Below are positions 28,320-38,900 of a stretch of 64,000 nucleotides of DNA, in pieces. This stretch comes from Batillaria attramentaria (Eukaryota > Mollusca > Gastropoda > Batillariidae), in contig JACVVK020000458.1 in NCBI GenBank assembly GCA_018292915.2, positions 202,001-266,000 on the forward strand, read 5' to 3'. The position numbers and the translations under genes are program-made. Each line of letters opens with the position of its first letter. Position 1 is the first letter of the stretch. The notes below the pieces were generated by a model that was not told the origin of the DNA, did no database searches, and was given only the letters and a program-made list of their open reading frames with translations.

Positions 28320-29040
28320 TGAACTATCTTTATGTTTCCAAGATCTTTGCATTATGCTTCTGAGTGTGAGTCAGTGGCAAAAACGAAACCCACTGAAATT
28401 CCCGCTTTCCACATGTCAAGTTGTAGAGAACGCGAAAATACTGCATTTCGATGCAAAATAATTTCTAGACCATCCCAGAACATGCTGTCGCAGTAACGTC
28501 AGTAGATTACGTCACCTTGGAAAGATATCGAACCTTCCAGTAAGTTGAGGAATGTTCTAGATCTGACCTGTTCAGTACGTAAGCAGCCCTGCACAGCGTT
28601 CTGGGTTCTTCTTCTTTCATGAATTTGTTCTCCGTGCATATTCTGTTCATAAAGTATTGGAGTTGTATTCTGTTGTATCCCGTCCCTTCTCTGCGATTGC
28701 ACGAAGATGGCGACATAGTAGAAGTAAAATACACCACGTCTCCAAACAGAGGAATTCGGAAAGAAAGTGGCGAGACACCCCCAAGAAAAAACAGCATCAC
28801 GTCAATCAAACATGACGCACTTACTTTACGTCAGTGCGCGTGCGTCTCTTCTTCGATGTTTGTGAGGCGTGTGGCTTGCAGAGGAAATGTGCTGTGAGTA
28901 CAAATTTTCGAGTCAACTGACGATAACGGCTGCAGTGAATTTTTCTAATTTTTTTGTATATTTTTCATGGCACCCCAGGCTCATTATCTATGTATAGTAG
29001 GAGCGATTTTGAGATCTAAAGTGTGTTCACCAGCACTTTC
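28320..29040. other. Unassigned intergenic sequence
   Basis: Short conflicting ORFs only; no recognised repeat arms or RNA gene. Confidence 0.4.
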
Positions 29041-29042
29041 AT

Positions 29043-29640
29043 CAGGTACGGCTTACGCCAAAAGTATAAAAGCGACAACCTCCAAAATTCACTTAGTTGA
29101 GAGTCCGTATTCATGCTATCGATGTCCAAAAAATGGAGTGGTTTAGGTAAATATTACGCCTTTAAACGCCAGAAAGCCACTTTTTCTGAAAAGGGCGATA
29201 ACTCGCAAATCATGTGTGCAATTGTACCTGGATCGGGCCTTCTATTCCACAATCTTGATTTATTTAGAAACCCCAAATTTGAAATCGATCGGTTCAGTAT
29301 TTTCGGAGAAATAGGCATCTGAACTGGGTTCACATGCAATGTCAACTCAGGCTCGGTTTACATGAAAACTATAAGAGCGACCATTTTCTAGTAGTGACTC
29401 TGTTCAAAGTCCGTATTCAAGCTATCTACTGCCAAAAAATTGAGTGATTTAAATAAATATTACGCCTGTACACGAAAGACAACCAACTTGTCTCAAAAGG
29501 GCGATAACTCCCAAATCACTTAAGCAATCATCACACGCTTGAATCGTCTAATGTAACATTTTTGATATATTTGGATACCCCAAATTTGAAGCCATTCGGT
29601 TGAGTATTTTCGAAGAAACGGGCCTGGACACAATTCACAC
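29043..29640. repeat. Two tandem copies of a roughly 310-bp repeat
   Basis: Shared blocks in order: GTCCGTATTCA.GCTATC, AAATATTACGCC, AAAAGGGCGATAACTC, CCCCAAATTTGAA and GTATTTTCG. The first copy starts near 29043 and the second near 29360. Confidence 0.75.
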
Positions 29641-29939
29641 AAACACGCACGCACGCACGCACACACATACGCACAGACGGCACTCACTGAGGAGGAGAAG
29701 CGCGTTCGGTGGACCGTACATGTCAGCATCGATGACGCAAGTTTTCTTACGTCATTGTCAGAGGTACACTTGCAAAATCGTCTCTGCGGGAGATCGGCAG
29801 TGACGTGCGTTTGTACCACAGATGCTTGCCCATGAACGTGGAAAATTTAGCCCGTCCTATGATGTTGTTTCCATTACTATGGAAACAACATAAAAAGCTC
29901 AGCTTAAAACACGATGTAAATATATATTAAAAATTTGTG

Positions 29940-31040
29940 AGACTTAAAGGAGATCCATACAAGAGTAATTTCTTCCAAGTCTGTGAAATACTCTGGGATT
30001 AAAGCTATATCACAGAATTAAAGAGCAACTTCATATTTTATAGAAGACGCCAGACTCTTTGAGGAAACTGAAGATGCTGTCAGGGGGAACATCCCTGAAC
30101 AGCACCCTCAGTGAGTCCGCAGAATAGTGTTTTCCCTGATCTCGGCAAGATCCACGCACGAGATCAGGAAATGCTGGACAGTAAAAGCCTCATGACAAGG
30201 AACACACCAGGGGGGATCTTCCCCTTTCAAGAGTTGCGAATGCGTGATGTGGGTGTCCCCGATGTGAAGGCGACTAAGAATGGTCTCCTCGCGTCGATTA
30301 GGTCGCCAGCGAGGGAGGCTATCACAGATGCTTGGTAAAATATGCTTATGTTTGTTCTCCGGGAGGGCAGCCCATTGGGTCTGCCATTCCTTTCGAACAA
30401 ACTCGGAAACTAAGGGTTTAAAATCGGAACAGGCCATGCGCTCGTCCTCCACAGGGCCATCGTGGGCAGCGTTCGCAGCCCGGTCAGCGCACCTGTTTCC
30501 TCGGAAGCCCACATGACCCGGGATCCAGATAAAAACAATGTCCTTGTTGTCAGAAATCAAGGATGCATGCAGTTCATGGATCAGCACCAGAAGCGGGTGA
30601 TCCAATCTTCTGCCATGCAGAGCATGGGGAGCCGACAAGAAGTCTGACAAAATTAAAGAGTTAGGGTGTTTGGACTGGTATACGTGCCGAAGTGCGAGTA
30701 AAATGGCTCGCAACTCGGCACTGTACACCGAACTATTGTCCATCAGACGACGAGTAAAACAAGAACCATCCATCCATCATGTGTTTTTAGTTAAATGTGT
30801 GTTTCTGGGTGAGTGAGTGGGTGTTCTTTGTAAGACGCCCTGAGCTCCCGCGAGAGGGAGGGCGTCCTTTAAGTACCCACTTTATTATTATTATTATTAT
30901 TACCAGCCCCAACACGACCATCCTCGGACTTGGAACCGTCAGTGAAGATCCGACGGAAGCCCGGGAAGTCGGCCAGGATCTGCTGCAGCCCGTGAAAATA
31001 GACAGGGTCAGGGGTGTCGGCCTTTCTACAAGTATAACAC
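29940..31040 (-). pseudogene. LINE 3' region with RNase H domain, interrupted
   Basis: The minus-strand ORF 30108-30773 encodes the second half of a non-LTR retrotransposon RNase H: VYSAELRAILLAL (catalytic Glu), LILSDFLSA (Asp), FIWIPGHVGFRGNRCADRAA (His/Asp), then a C-terminal IGDTHITHSQLL..EDPPWCVPC domain. The first catalytic segment, IFTDGSKSEDG, lies upstream at about 30915-30945, separated by an insertion of about 125 bases with a (TAA)n tail (30778-30902). A short C-terminal and 3' UTR-like region runs to about 29940. LINE sequence probably resumes beyond the hAT-like insertion at 31633-31760. Confidence 0.8.
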
Positions 31041-31049
31041 TATTGCAAT

Positions 31050-31632
31050 TAGAGGGTGGAACCGGTACGATTTCTCAAACCGGTTTTTAACCGTTTTTTT
31101 CAATAGAAAACCGAGGTTTAAAACCGGTTAACCGGCTATGTATACGTCATCTATTGTTTCTAACGTTTCCCCAAGAGATGGAAGGGGGGAAGGGAGGGGG
31201 GTCTCCTAGTACTCCGGCTTCCTGTACCCCTGCGTTGGAAATGTTCAGCTAACAAGGGTGGGTGGGTGTTTGGGAGTTTAACGTCCTTTTCCACCACATA
31301 CGGATGATATCAAAGACGAGGCAACGATGAAAAAGCTAGCACAAATATTTAGCCCTAGCCGGGATTTGAACTCACGACCCGAAAGTTGCCGGGAAGTCCA
31401 ACGCTCTACCATTCGGCCACCCCGGTCTCCCTGTTCAGTCAGCCAACAACAACAACAACATGATGGTGATGGTGATAAGGAGGAGGGTGTCTTGTAACGG
31501 GCTGAAAAACGACGAGAGATGTCCCCTAGACAAACCGCGGTTTTCCGTTTTTTTAAGGCCAAACCGGTTTACCGAACCGTGAGGAAGTCGGACCGATTTT
31601 AACCGGAAAACCGGTGAAACCGAACACCCCGA
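31050..31632. mobile_element. hAT-like MITE with 8-bp duplication ATTGCAAT
   Basis: Flanked by ATTGCAAT at 31042-31049 and 31633-31640. Interior ends are rich in AACCGGTT-type motifs and pair imperfectly (GGGTGGAACCGG against CGGTTTCACC..). It sits inside the LINE fragment and is itself split by a family I SINE. Confidence 0.75.
31256..31431 (-). repeat. tRNA-derived SINE, family I
   Basis: Reverse-oriented copy: TTTGGGAGTTTAACGTCC, GATATCAAAGACGAGGCAAC, then the head inverse CTCTACCATTCGGCCACCCC. Nested in the hAT-like MITE. A short family III SINE fragment (CTAGTACTCCGGCTTCCTG) precedes it. Confidence 0.85.
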
Positions 31633-31759
31633 ATTGCAATCACTAAAATCATCACAACCTTGAGAAACATCCACCTGGTTATCAGTCCACACACATTCTC
31701 ACTAACGCCATCGAAACACTGACTAAAGGTGCTGTCACACGGCTGCTCGGCACCCAGCG

Positions 31760-32590
31760 GTAAAATGCCCTCCCAATCAATTAAATCGGCTCGCCGGGGC
31801 ACTGCCCAGGGTCGCCGTCGCCATGCCAGTGGACAGAACACGGTCCTATGTTTTCCTCGCCAAGCCAGCCAACCGCCGCTGACCCGGCCACGCGCTGTAG
31901 CTCTTTGTGTATTGTCCAGCGCCCGGCCGGAAGCGAAATCAGCCCGAGCGCGCGATCTCGCTGCAAGCAGTCAGCGTGCGCACAGGCCCTAACGCAAGCA
32001 GTACGGCGGGTAGCATCAGTAGCATGGTCTGACATAGTTCGGGTAACCCATGAGTGATCGGGGAAGTCACATCCTGGGTTAGGGATCCAAGCGAACAAAC
32101 ATTCTGGTGGCTACATCTTTTGCGTGGTGGCTAAGCACAAGAAAACGTCACACTTATGTAAGAAAAATGGCAGCGCACCTAAGCTGTACAATGATGTTTA
32201 CTAGCTGAGCTTGATTGAGAATGGGATCCCCTATGGCGCAGGCAAACCTCACCTCGCAGTGTTAGCGTTGAACATTTTCCACTGAGACACGCACGCACTG
32301 TAGCTTGTAGAGGTAAAGTGTAAAGTTTCGTGGAGCGTTATTCAGGGTCAGTTGTGTCGTACTTGGTCCAGCCACCACAGAGATATTTAATGTGTTGATT
32401 TTTTTTTTCCTGTGGGTGGATCCATGACCCTCGATTACAGGAGAGGGACATCATGACTAGGTCTGACACGGCTTCGTAGTGTGATCCCTATGTACTGCAA
32501 GGGCGCTCGTCACTTCGAAAGTGGAGCTAGCAGTCGCCCATGTCACATACAATCCCTCATGGTAGAGGGCTAGCGAAACGTCGGAGGTGA
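31760..32590. other. Unassigned intergenic sequence
   Basis: GC-rich at 31760-32000. Contains GGTAACCCATGAGTGATCGG (about 32042), one arm of the inverted repeat seen at 37735-37853. No gene recognised. Confidence 0.4.
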
Positions 32591-32609
32591 TATTCACGTT
32601 TCACCAGCC

Positions 32610-32920
32610 CCCTAGATCTTCCAGATTTAACGTAAAAATTAATTCAGTCAGAAGTCACAAAAGCAACAGGGAAACCACAAGACATGAACAAGCATCCTCT
32701 GTCAGACGACCAGCGTGAGGCCGACTTAAATGTTTACTTCACCGTGACAGACAAAATCTGCAAAATTGATATCGTCACTGCCTCCGACATTTCACCCGCG
32801 CTCTACATCTTCCAGATTTTATGTCAAAATTAATTCAGTCGGGGAAGTCACAACGCCACAAGACACGTATAAGCATCCTCAGACGACCTGCGTGAGGCTG
32901 ACGTCAAATGTTACAGTTCA
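32610..32920. repeat. Direct repeat pair of about 120 bp
   Basis: TTCCAGATTT..GT.AAAATTAATTCAGTC and AAGCATCCTC..AGACGACC.GCGTGAGG occur twice, starting near 32615 and 32808. Confidence 0.7.
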
Positions 32921-32959
32921 CGGAATTGTCGTCATCCCTCTCTCTCCTACGATTCTAGA

Positions 32960-33090
32960 TCCGCTATAGCGTAGCGGATCTAGTATCTTTGATAGGTTGT
33001 ACAGACTTGAACAAAAGAAAATAAATGCCGGCAACAATAACAACAACACAGAAAATAGCACGAAATTAGGAGAAACAACTGTATGGGATG
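32960..33090. repeat. Repeat shared with 34495-34665
   Basis: TATAGCGTAGCGGATCTAGT, CAACAATAACAACA and AGGAGAAACAACTGTATG recur in the same order at 34.5 kb. Confidence 0.7.
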
Positions 33091-33133
33091 GGACCATTCC
33101 TCCTTGTTAAGTTGTTAATATGCCACAGGAGTG

Positions 33134-33136
<3 letters not shown>

Positions 33137-33185
<49 letters not shown>

Positions 33186-33188
33186 CGT
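33137..33188. repeat. (GT)n/(GC)n microsatellite
   Basis: A long GT run grading into CGCGCG. Confidence 0.95.
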
Positions 33189-33540
33189 ACGCGCGCCTGG
33201 GTGTGCGTGTGGCTCGTGTGTCATATCCAGTGTGTTATTTTCTTGGTTTTACGTCGGGGTTAGTAAAGTTCATAGATTTCACGTGTGGCCACTGTCAGTT
33301 AGTGAGCAGCAGGAGTTAGTGTAGTTGAGGGGGTGAGTAGATTTCGTCAGTGCGGGTTGGGATTTGGCGGCGGCTGGCGGGTAGGGCCTATCGGGTATAC
33401 CTTTCCTTTCTAACCATATGCATTTCTGTTCCTTTTTTTTCTCTCTCTCTCTCTTTCTCTCTGCTATCTAATATAATAGGGTCGCAAGTTAGGTTTTGTT
33501 TTTGTAGCGTGCGTCGTTTTTATTTTTATTTTTATTTTTT

Positions 33541-33991
33541 TTTGCTGCCCCAACGCTTTGCCAGCTCCAGTGGTGTTCCTCCCAGGTCATGGGTGGAACC
33601 CACGGATGCATGATGATGGAGATGAGGATGATAGTAAGATGATGCTATGGAGGTCCATGTGGTTTGGGACTGCGGGACAGGGCCGCATTCCACGCTTCCT
33701 GTCATAAATATCCCGGCATTAACCAGGCCCGGGAACTACGGCACCTGCGGTGCCGGCCGTGTAATCATCCACATCATAAGACGTGTCATACTAAGGGAAG
33801 CACCCCCAAGTCGCACCCGTGAAGTGGGTGAAACTCGGCTGTGTGGCAACAGCCTCCCCACTGGGCCCATAGCACACCCGCTCTGGGTAGGAGCCGACCT
33901 AGGTAGGAAAAATCCCGCTTGCCTCGGCTGGGATTCGAACCCGGGTCTCCCGGTCCATGATCCGAAGTGCTAACCACTACACTACGGGGGC
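33541..33991 (-). repeat. tRNA-derived SINE, family II (full length)
   Basis: Read on the minus strand, the head is GTAGTGTAGTGGTTAGCACT, then CCCGGGTTCGAATCCCAGCC (B-box-like). The body contains a CGGCACCGCAGGTGCCG palindrome and CCTGGGAGGAACACCACTGG, with a T/A tail at the genomic left. This is the reference copy for the fragments at 24262, 36512, 37078, 47458, 53385 and 56277. Confidence 0.88.
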
Positions 33992-34318
33992 CGGTGCGTG
34001 CGTCGTTGTTGGATTGTTTCTTGTCTTTATTTCTTTATTAAATTCCTTGTTCCTTATGAGTATCGTTCTGTGTTGTTCTTTTATCTGTTTATTTTCGTGG
34101 TATGCTCGTCGGAGACTCGCTTGGTCATCGCTCCTCCACGCGAACCTCGTGTGACACTCTGTAGCAAGAAGTTTCAGTAATTTAAAAAAAAAAAAAAAAA
34201 AACTGTGACGTTTCTCCAGACAACAACATACTTTCACGCACACAGTGGTGTAACGAGATCTGCGTCATAGACACCTTACGTGCACACTGTGAGACTACGT
34301 TCTTTATGTTGTGCGATG

Positions 34319-34394
<76 letters not shown>

Positions 34395-34395
34395 A
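34319..34395. repeat. (GT)n microsatellite, about 37 units
   Basis: Near-perfect GT run within the repeat block that also resembles 32960-33190. Confidence 0.95.
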
Positions 34396-34922
34396 CGGAT
34401 GTATAATGATGGCAGTCTCCTAAACCTCCTCGTTGGAGGCCTTTTTACTTTGAGATAAAATGGGCGGTCATATTCTCCAGAGGTACCTTTCACGTATAGC
34501 GTAGCGGATCTAGTGTCTTGAAGACTTAAAGAGAGAAAGGAAAAAAAAAGAAGAAGAAGAAGAAAAAAAAAAGACCAACAAAAACACGGGCAACAATAAC
34601 AACAAAACAGACAAAATAGCATGAAATTTGGAGAAACAACTTTATGAGATGGGACCATTCCTTCCTTTTTTTTGAGGGGGGCAGGGGGGATGGGGACGGG
34701 GGTAGTTGGGGGGAGGAGGGGGTAAAAACCCTTCCTCCAGTCCGTGACGAAAATTGTCAGACAGCAGGTATCGTGTCCAAATTCAAAGTCTCCGAAAGTT
34801 GAATACAGAAATGCACTTTTCCTTTTATTTGCCTGTATTTCCTACCACGCAAGAACTCGAAGTTTTTTTGTAGCTTCACATAAACCGCATCAACAAAACA
34901 CATTTCACAGACGAATGGAAGA

Positions 34923-35083
34923 GGGTGGATGGGTGTTTGGGAACTTAACGCCCTTTGCCACCACGTGTGGGTGATATCAGGAGAAAAAGGCCAGGACAGA
35001 TATTTGGCCCAGCCCGGATTCGAACTCACGACCCGAGCATTGAAAGTCCAAAGCTCAACTATTCGGCGATCACGGCTCCACGA
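34923..35083 (-). repeat. tRNA-derived SINE, family I
   Basis: TGGGTGTTTGGGAACTTAACG to the inverse head AACTATTCGGCGATCACGGC. A diverged copy. Confidence 0.8.
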
Positions 35084-35279
35084 CGAATGTAAGAGTTTCC
35101 ATTATTTTTCAACATTTTTAAATTGAACCCCCCCCCCCCCCCACTCCCATCCGATTTCCTGTGCGTTTTCCTTCGTCATTGTCAGGGTTAGTCTTGAAGA
35201 GGATATAGTGAAAACGCTATTGACCCGAGACAAGCATAGTCACGGTAAATTCGGGTTGAACCCGCGTATTGGCGTAAAC

Positions 35280-35960
35280 AGCATCAGAGAGAGAGAGAGA
35301 GAGAGAGTTATTACAACGTCATTTTCTTTACAGCGTCATCAGTTTTCTCTACTCGTCCATGATCGTGATTGGATAACCATAACATCGCTCACCGTCCTGG
35401 AAACATTTGTAAGTGGCGTCATTTAGAAACAGCTTCATTCCGACCATTGTCTCGTGCCGAACAGATCCAGAGTTTTGTGGGCTAACCTCCAGAGCCGCTC
35501 TTCAAGTTCAACCCTGAGAAACGCACTGTGGAAGCCTTGTGATTGTTCATCATGGTAAGTTGTTTCGTAGAGGGAAATCAATGCTTTGCCGTCCTCTCTC
35601 TCTCTCTCTCTCTCGGCGGTTGCCGTGTCTTTCAGCAATCGGTTATCACGATCAGATCCGTGCACAGAACCAGCGGTCGATACAAACGAGCGTGCGATCC
35701 GCTGCTCCCGTGAAAGACTTATCCAGCTTCGTTCCTATCTATCAACGAGCCCAGCTACACATCATTGAACACACCAAGTCAAAGCAACGATAGGCAGTAA
35801 GCTACTATAGAACTGGCTAGCGACAAGAGAGTGGTGCGAAACGTATCAACTCTGGACCATCGGGTTTCACTACGCTGACCCTCTGCACTAACCCGAAATC
35901 GGCAAGCCGAGACCTGCGTCGAGACCCCCTGCGGTGCCGGAAGTGTTACGCCGCCGCGCG
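35280..35960 (+). repeat. Segmental duplication, unit B (no Polinton)
   Basis: Collinear with 3880-5007 plus 21719-21800. It contains the GA tract, the block ending CATCATG|GTAAGT, the CAATCGGTTATCACGATC block and CCAGCTTCGTTCCTATCTAT followed directly by CAACGAGCCCAGCTACACAT. At the last site unit A has the Polinton and MITE instead, so unit B is the empty allele-like state. Confidence 0.65.
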
Positions 35961-38900
35961 CCATGTTGCGAGTACCTGGTGCCAGACGCTATCAGCGCGC
36001 ATAGCATCGGTCCGCTTTATCTACACGTGTACTCACAATTTCCTGGTGAATTTTATTTTCACACAAAGAGTGATATCTGAAAGTAAGTCTCTTCTTTGTT
36101 TTTCCTGTTTTCTTTGAACAGAGAGAGAGAGAGAGAGAGAATGTGTGCTTTCTGCTACTGACTAAATCGTTAACTCTCTCAGCCGTACACTGGGGTGTGT
36201 GAGGGCTGTTTTGCTTAGCTTTGGGCAAAATCATCAAGCGCATAACGTTGGGTACTCGACCAGCCTCTGAGTTCTGGTATCCGCAAGATGGCCGCCGCGT
36301 AGCGACACTCGCAAGCAGCGGTGGCAGCGTGCGGCGGTGGGTCTATCTTTTCTACGTCTGTGGTCGAGACAAGTGATACCTAAAAAGGAAAAAAAAAAAA
36401 AAATCCGTGATAAGGAAAGTGGACAGTTCTAAACAACTTTGTGGTCAACGTGGCCGGTATTTTACATTGAAGCGTTGAGTTTTGTCGCATTCACCAGCAC
36501 AGTACATTTTTTTTTCTGCCCCAACTCTTTGTCAGCTCCAGTGGTGTTCCTCCCAGGTCATAGGTGGAATCCACGGAGGACTCGGAAGCTGGGACAATTT
36601 TTATTAAGCATGATGATGGAGATGAGGATGATAGTAAGATGATTTTATGGAGGTCCATGTGGTTTGGGACTGCGGGACAGGGCCGCATTCCACGCTTCCC
36701 GGCTGTCATAAATATCCCGGCATTAACCAGGCTCGGGAACTATGGCACCTGCGGTGCCGGCCGTGTAATCATCCACATCATAAGACGTGTCATACCAAGG
36801 GAAGCACCCCGAAAGTCACACCCGTGAAGTGGGTGAAACTCGGCTGTGTGGCAACAGCCTTCCCATCGGGCCCATAGCACACCCGCTCTGGGTAGGAGCC
36901 GACGGACCTAGGTAGGAAAAATCCCGCTTGCCTCGGCTGGGACTCGAACCCGGGTCTCCCGGTCCATCGTCCGAAGTGTTAACCACTACACCACAGGGGC
37001 CGGTTCATTTCATTTTCGTTCTCCTACAGCGATTGGCGGGGAGCCGCTCGGTAGCCCTTGAAGTACCTCCAGGGGAGGGACTCGGCTGGGATTCGAACCC
37101 GGGTCTCCCGGTTCGTGATCCGAAAGCACAGTACATTTTCAGTCTGCCTCATCGACTATTGCCTGCCCAAGTTGTCCCCCGTGCATACACAGAACCGCAG
37201 CGTGCATGCATTTTTCGTGGCAACTTTCTGCTCCGCCACGATACAACGCGTGCTTGTTCCGGCAAGGGAGACAACTCATAATCTCTGAAACAGGCTGAAA
37301 ATGTACTGTGCGGGTGAATGCGACACAACTCTGTGCTTCTGTGCACACTGTGAAATAGCACGTTGACCACAAAGTTGTTCAGAACTGTCCACTTTCCTTG
37401 TCACCGAGTATTTTCTTTTTTTTTTCCTTCTTAGGCATCATTTAGCTCGGCTCAGATCTCGGTTAGCCGAGGGGGAGCCGGGGTGGCCGAATGGTAGAGC
37501 GTTGGACTTCTAATGCTCGGGTCGTGAGTTCGTATCCCGGCGGGAGTCAAATATTTGTGCTGGCTTTTTCATCGTTGCCCCGTCTTTGATATCACCCGTA
37601 TGTGGTGGAAAAGGACGTTAAACCCCCAAACCCCCACCCACCCTCGGTTAGCCGATTTGGGAGTCGTTGCAGGGGCCAAGGGAAGCGCCGGTCTCTGTAC
37701 AGAGTTGGAAATGTACCAGGCAGGGCGTCCCTTAGTTCGGGCAACCCATGAGTGATCGGGGACGCCACATCCTCGATTAGATGGGAAGCCATGCCTAGGC
37801 GTCCCTGTAATTGAGGATGTGGCTTCCCCGATCACTCATGGGTTACCCGAACTAGAAATGTACCAGCCTACGGCCAGCTTCCCATTCCGTCGTCTGCACC
37901 ATCTTGTCATGGAAATCGCCGAGGTCCTTCGGCAAAACCCGAACAGGACCACAGCTTACAATGCAGAACTCTACCCGAGAACAACACCCTAGCAAACGTT
38001 AACTCTTTGACGACGAAGCACAATTTCTAACACGCGATTTCCTATAGGAAATCGCGTGTTAGAAATTGTGCTTCGTCGTCAAAGAGTTAAACGATTTAAT
38101 TACATCACTTGCTGAGTGTATTGTGTTTCCCTCAGCCTCCCAAGGATGAGGACCCACTAGCAAAACAGGCTGCAGATGCGAGAAAAAGGATACAATTTCT
38201 ACAACAAAACGTCGGGAAGCTGACCGCGGAAATTAAGGAGATGCAGAAAAATAACGCCAAGGTAAAAGAGGAGGTAGTGGTCATCAAGAGATCGAACGCA
38301 GCAATGATTCAGGTCAGTACTCAAGTAAGATTCTGCTGAAGGCACTATCCGTAAAGGGGGAGTGAGTGAGTGAGTTTTTAGGGCTTAAAGCCGCGCAAGC
38401 CACAAAGACTAATTCGCGGCTGAGTGTGCGAATTGGGTGAACGATGTTTCTGTTTTGCCACCCCTATGGTCTGGAGCTCCCTGCCTATGGGGCTGAGACA
38501 ACAACCATCTTTATCAGCTTTTAGATCTGGACTGAAAACGCACCTTTTTCAACAGGCTTTCAACTGATGTGTCTTTGTATTGTGTGATGTGTAATATACT
38601 GACGTCCAAAAGAAACGCGAAAAACAGTGTCTAGTTTCATTTATTGCATAATGAAAAAATCATAACAAAATTCAAATTTCATTAATAATGTCCAATTTTT
38701 TGTACAGCACAACACTGACGTATTGTCCATAACACAGTAAGGTTGCGGTGACGATGCGCCATTTGCGCTTAACAGAACAGTCAATAGCGAGTATGGCCCC
38801 CATTAGCATCGATGACGGCCTGGCAGCGGCGGGTCATTGAGCGGACCAACGTGTTGCTGGCTGCCCTGGGAATGTTGGCCCAGGCCTGCCGGACGGCCCG

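Noticed and set aside
33350..33973. Overlapping ORFs of about 90-110 codons
   Set aside because: They are translations of the family II SINE and recur wherever that SINE occurs.
33915..33991. Candidate tRNA gene on the minus strand
   Set aside because: It is the head of the 450-bp family II SINE, repeated at 36.9 kb and 37.1 kb.
34182..34658. 158-codon minus-strand ORF
   Set aside because: Its middle is a (TH)n run from the GT microsatellite and the ends are A/T homopolymers.
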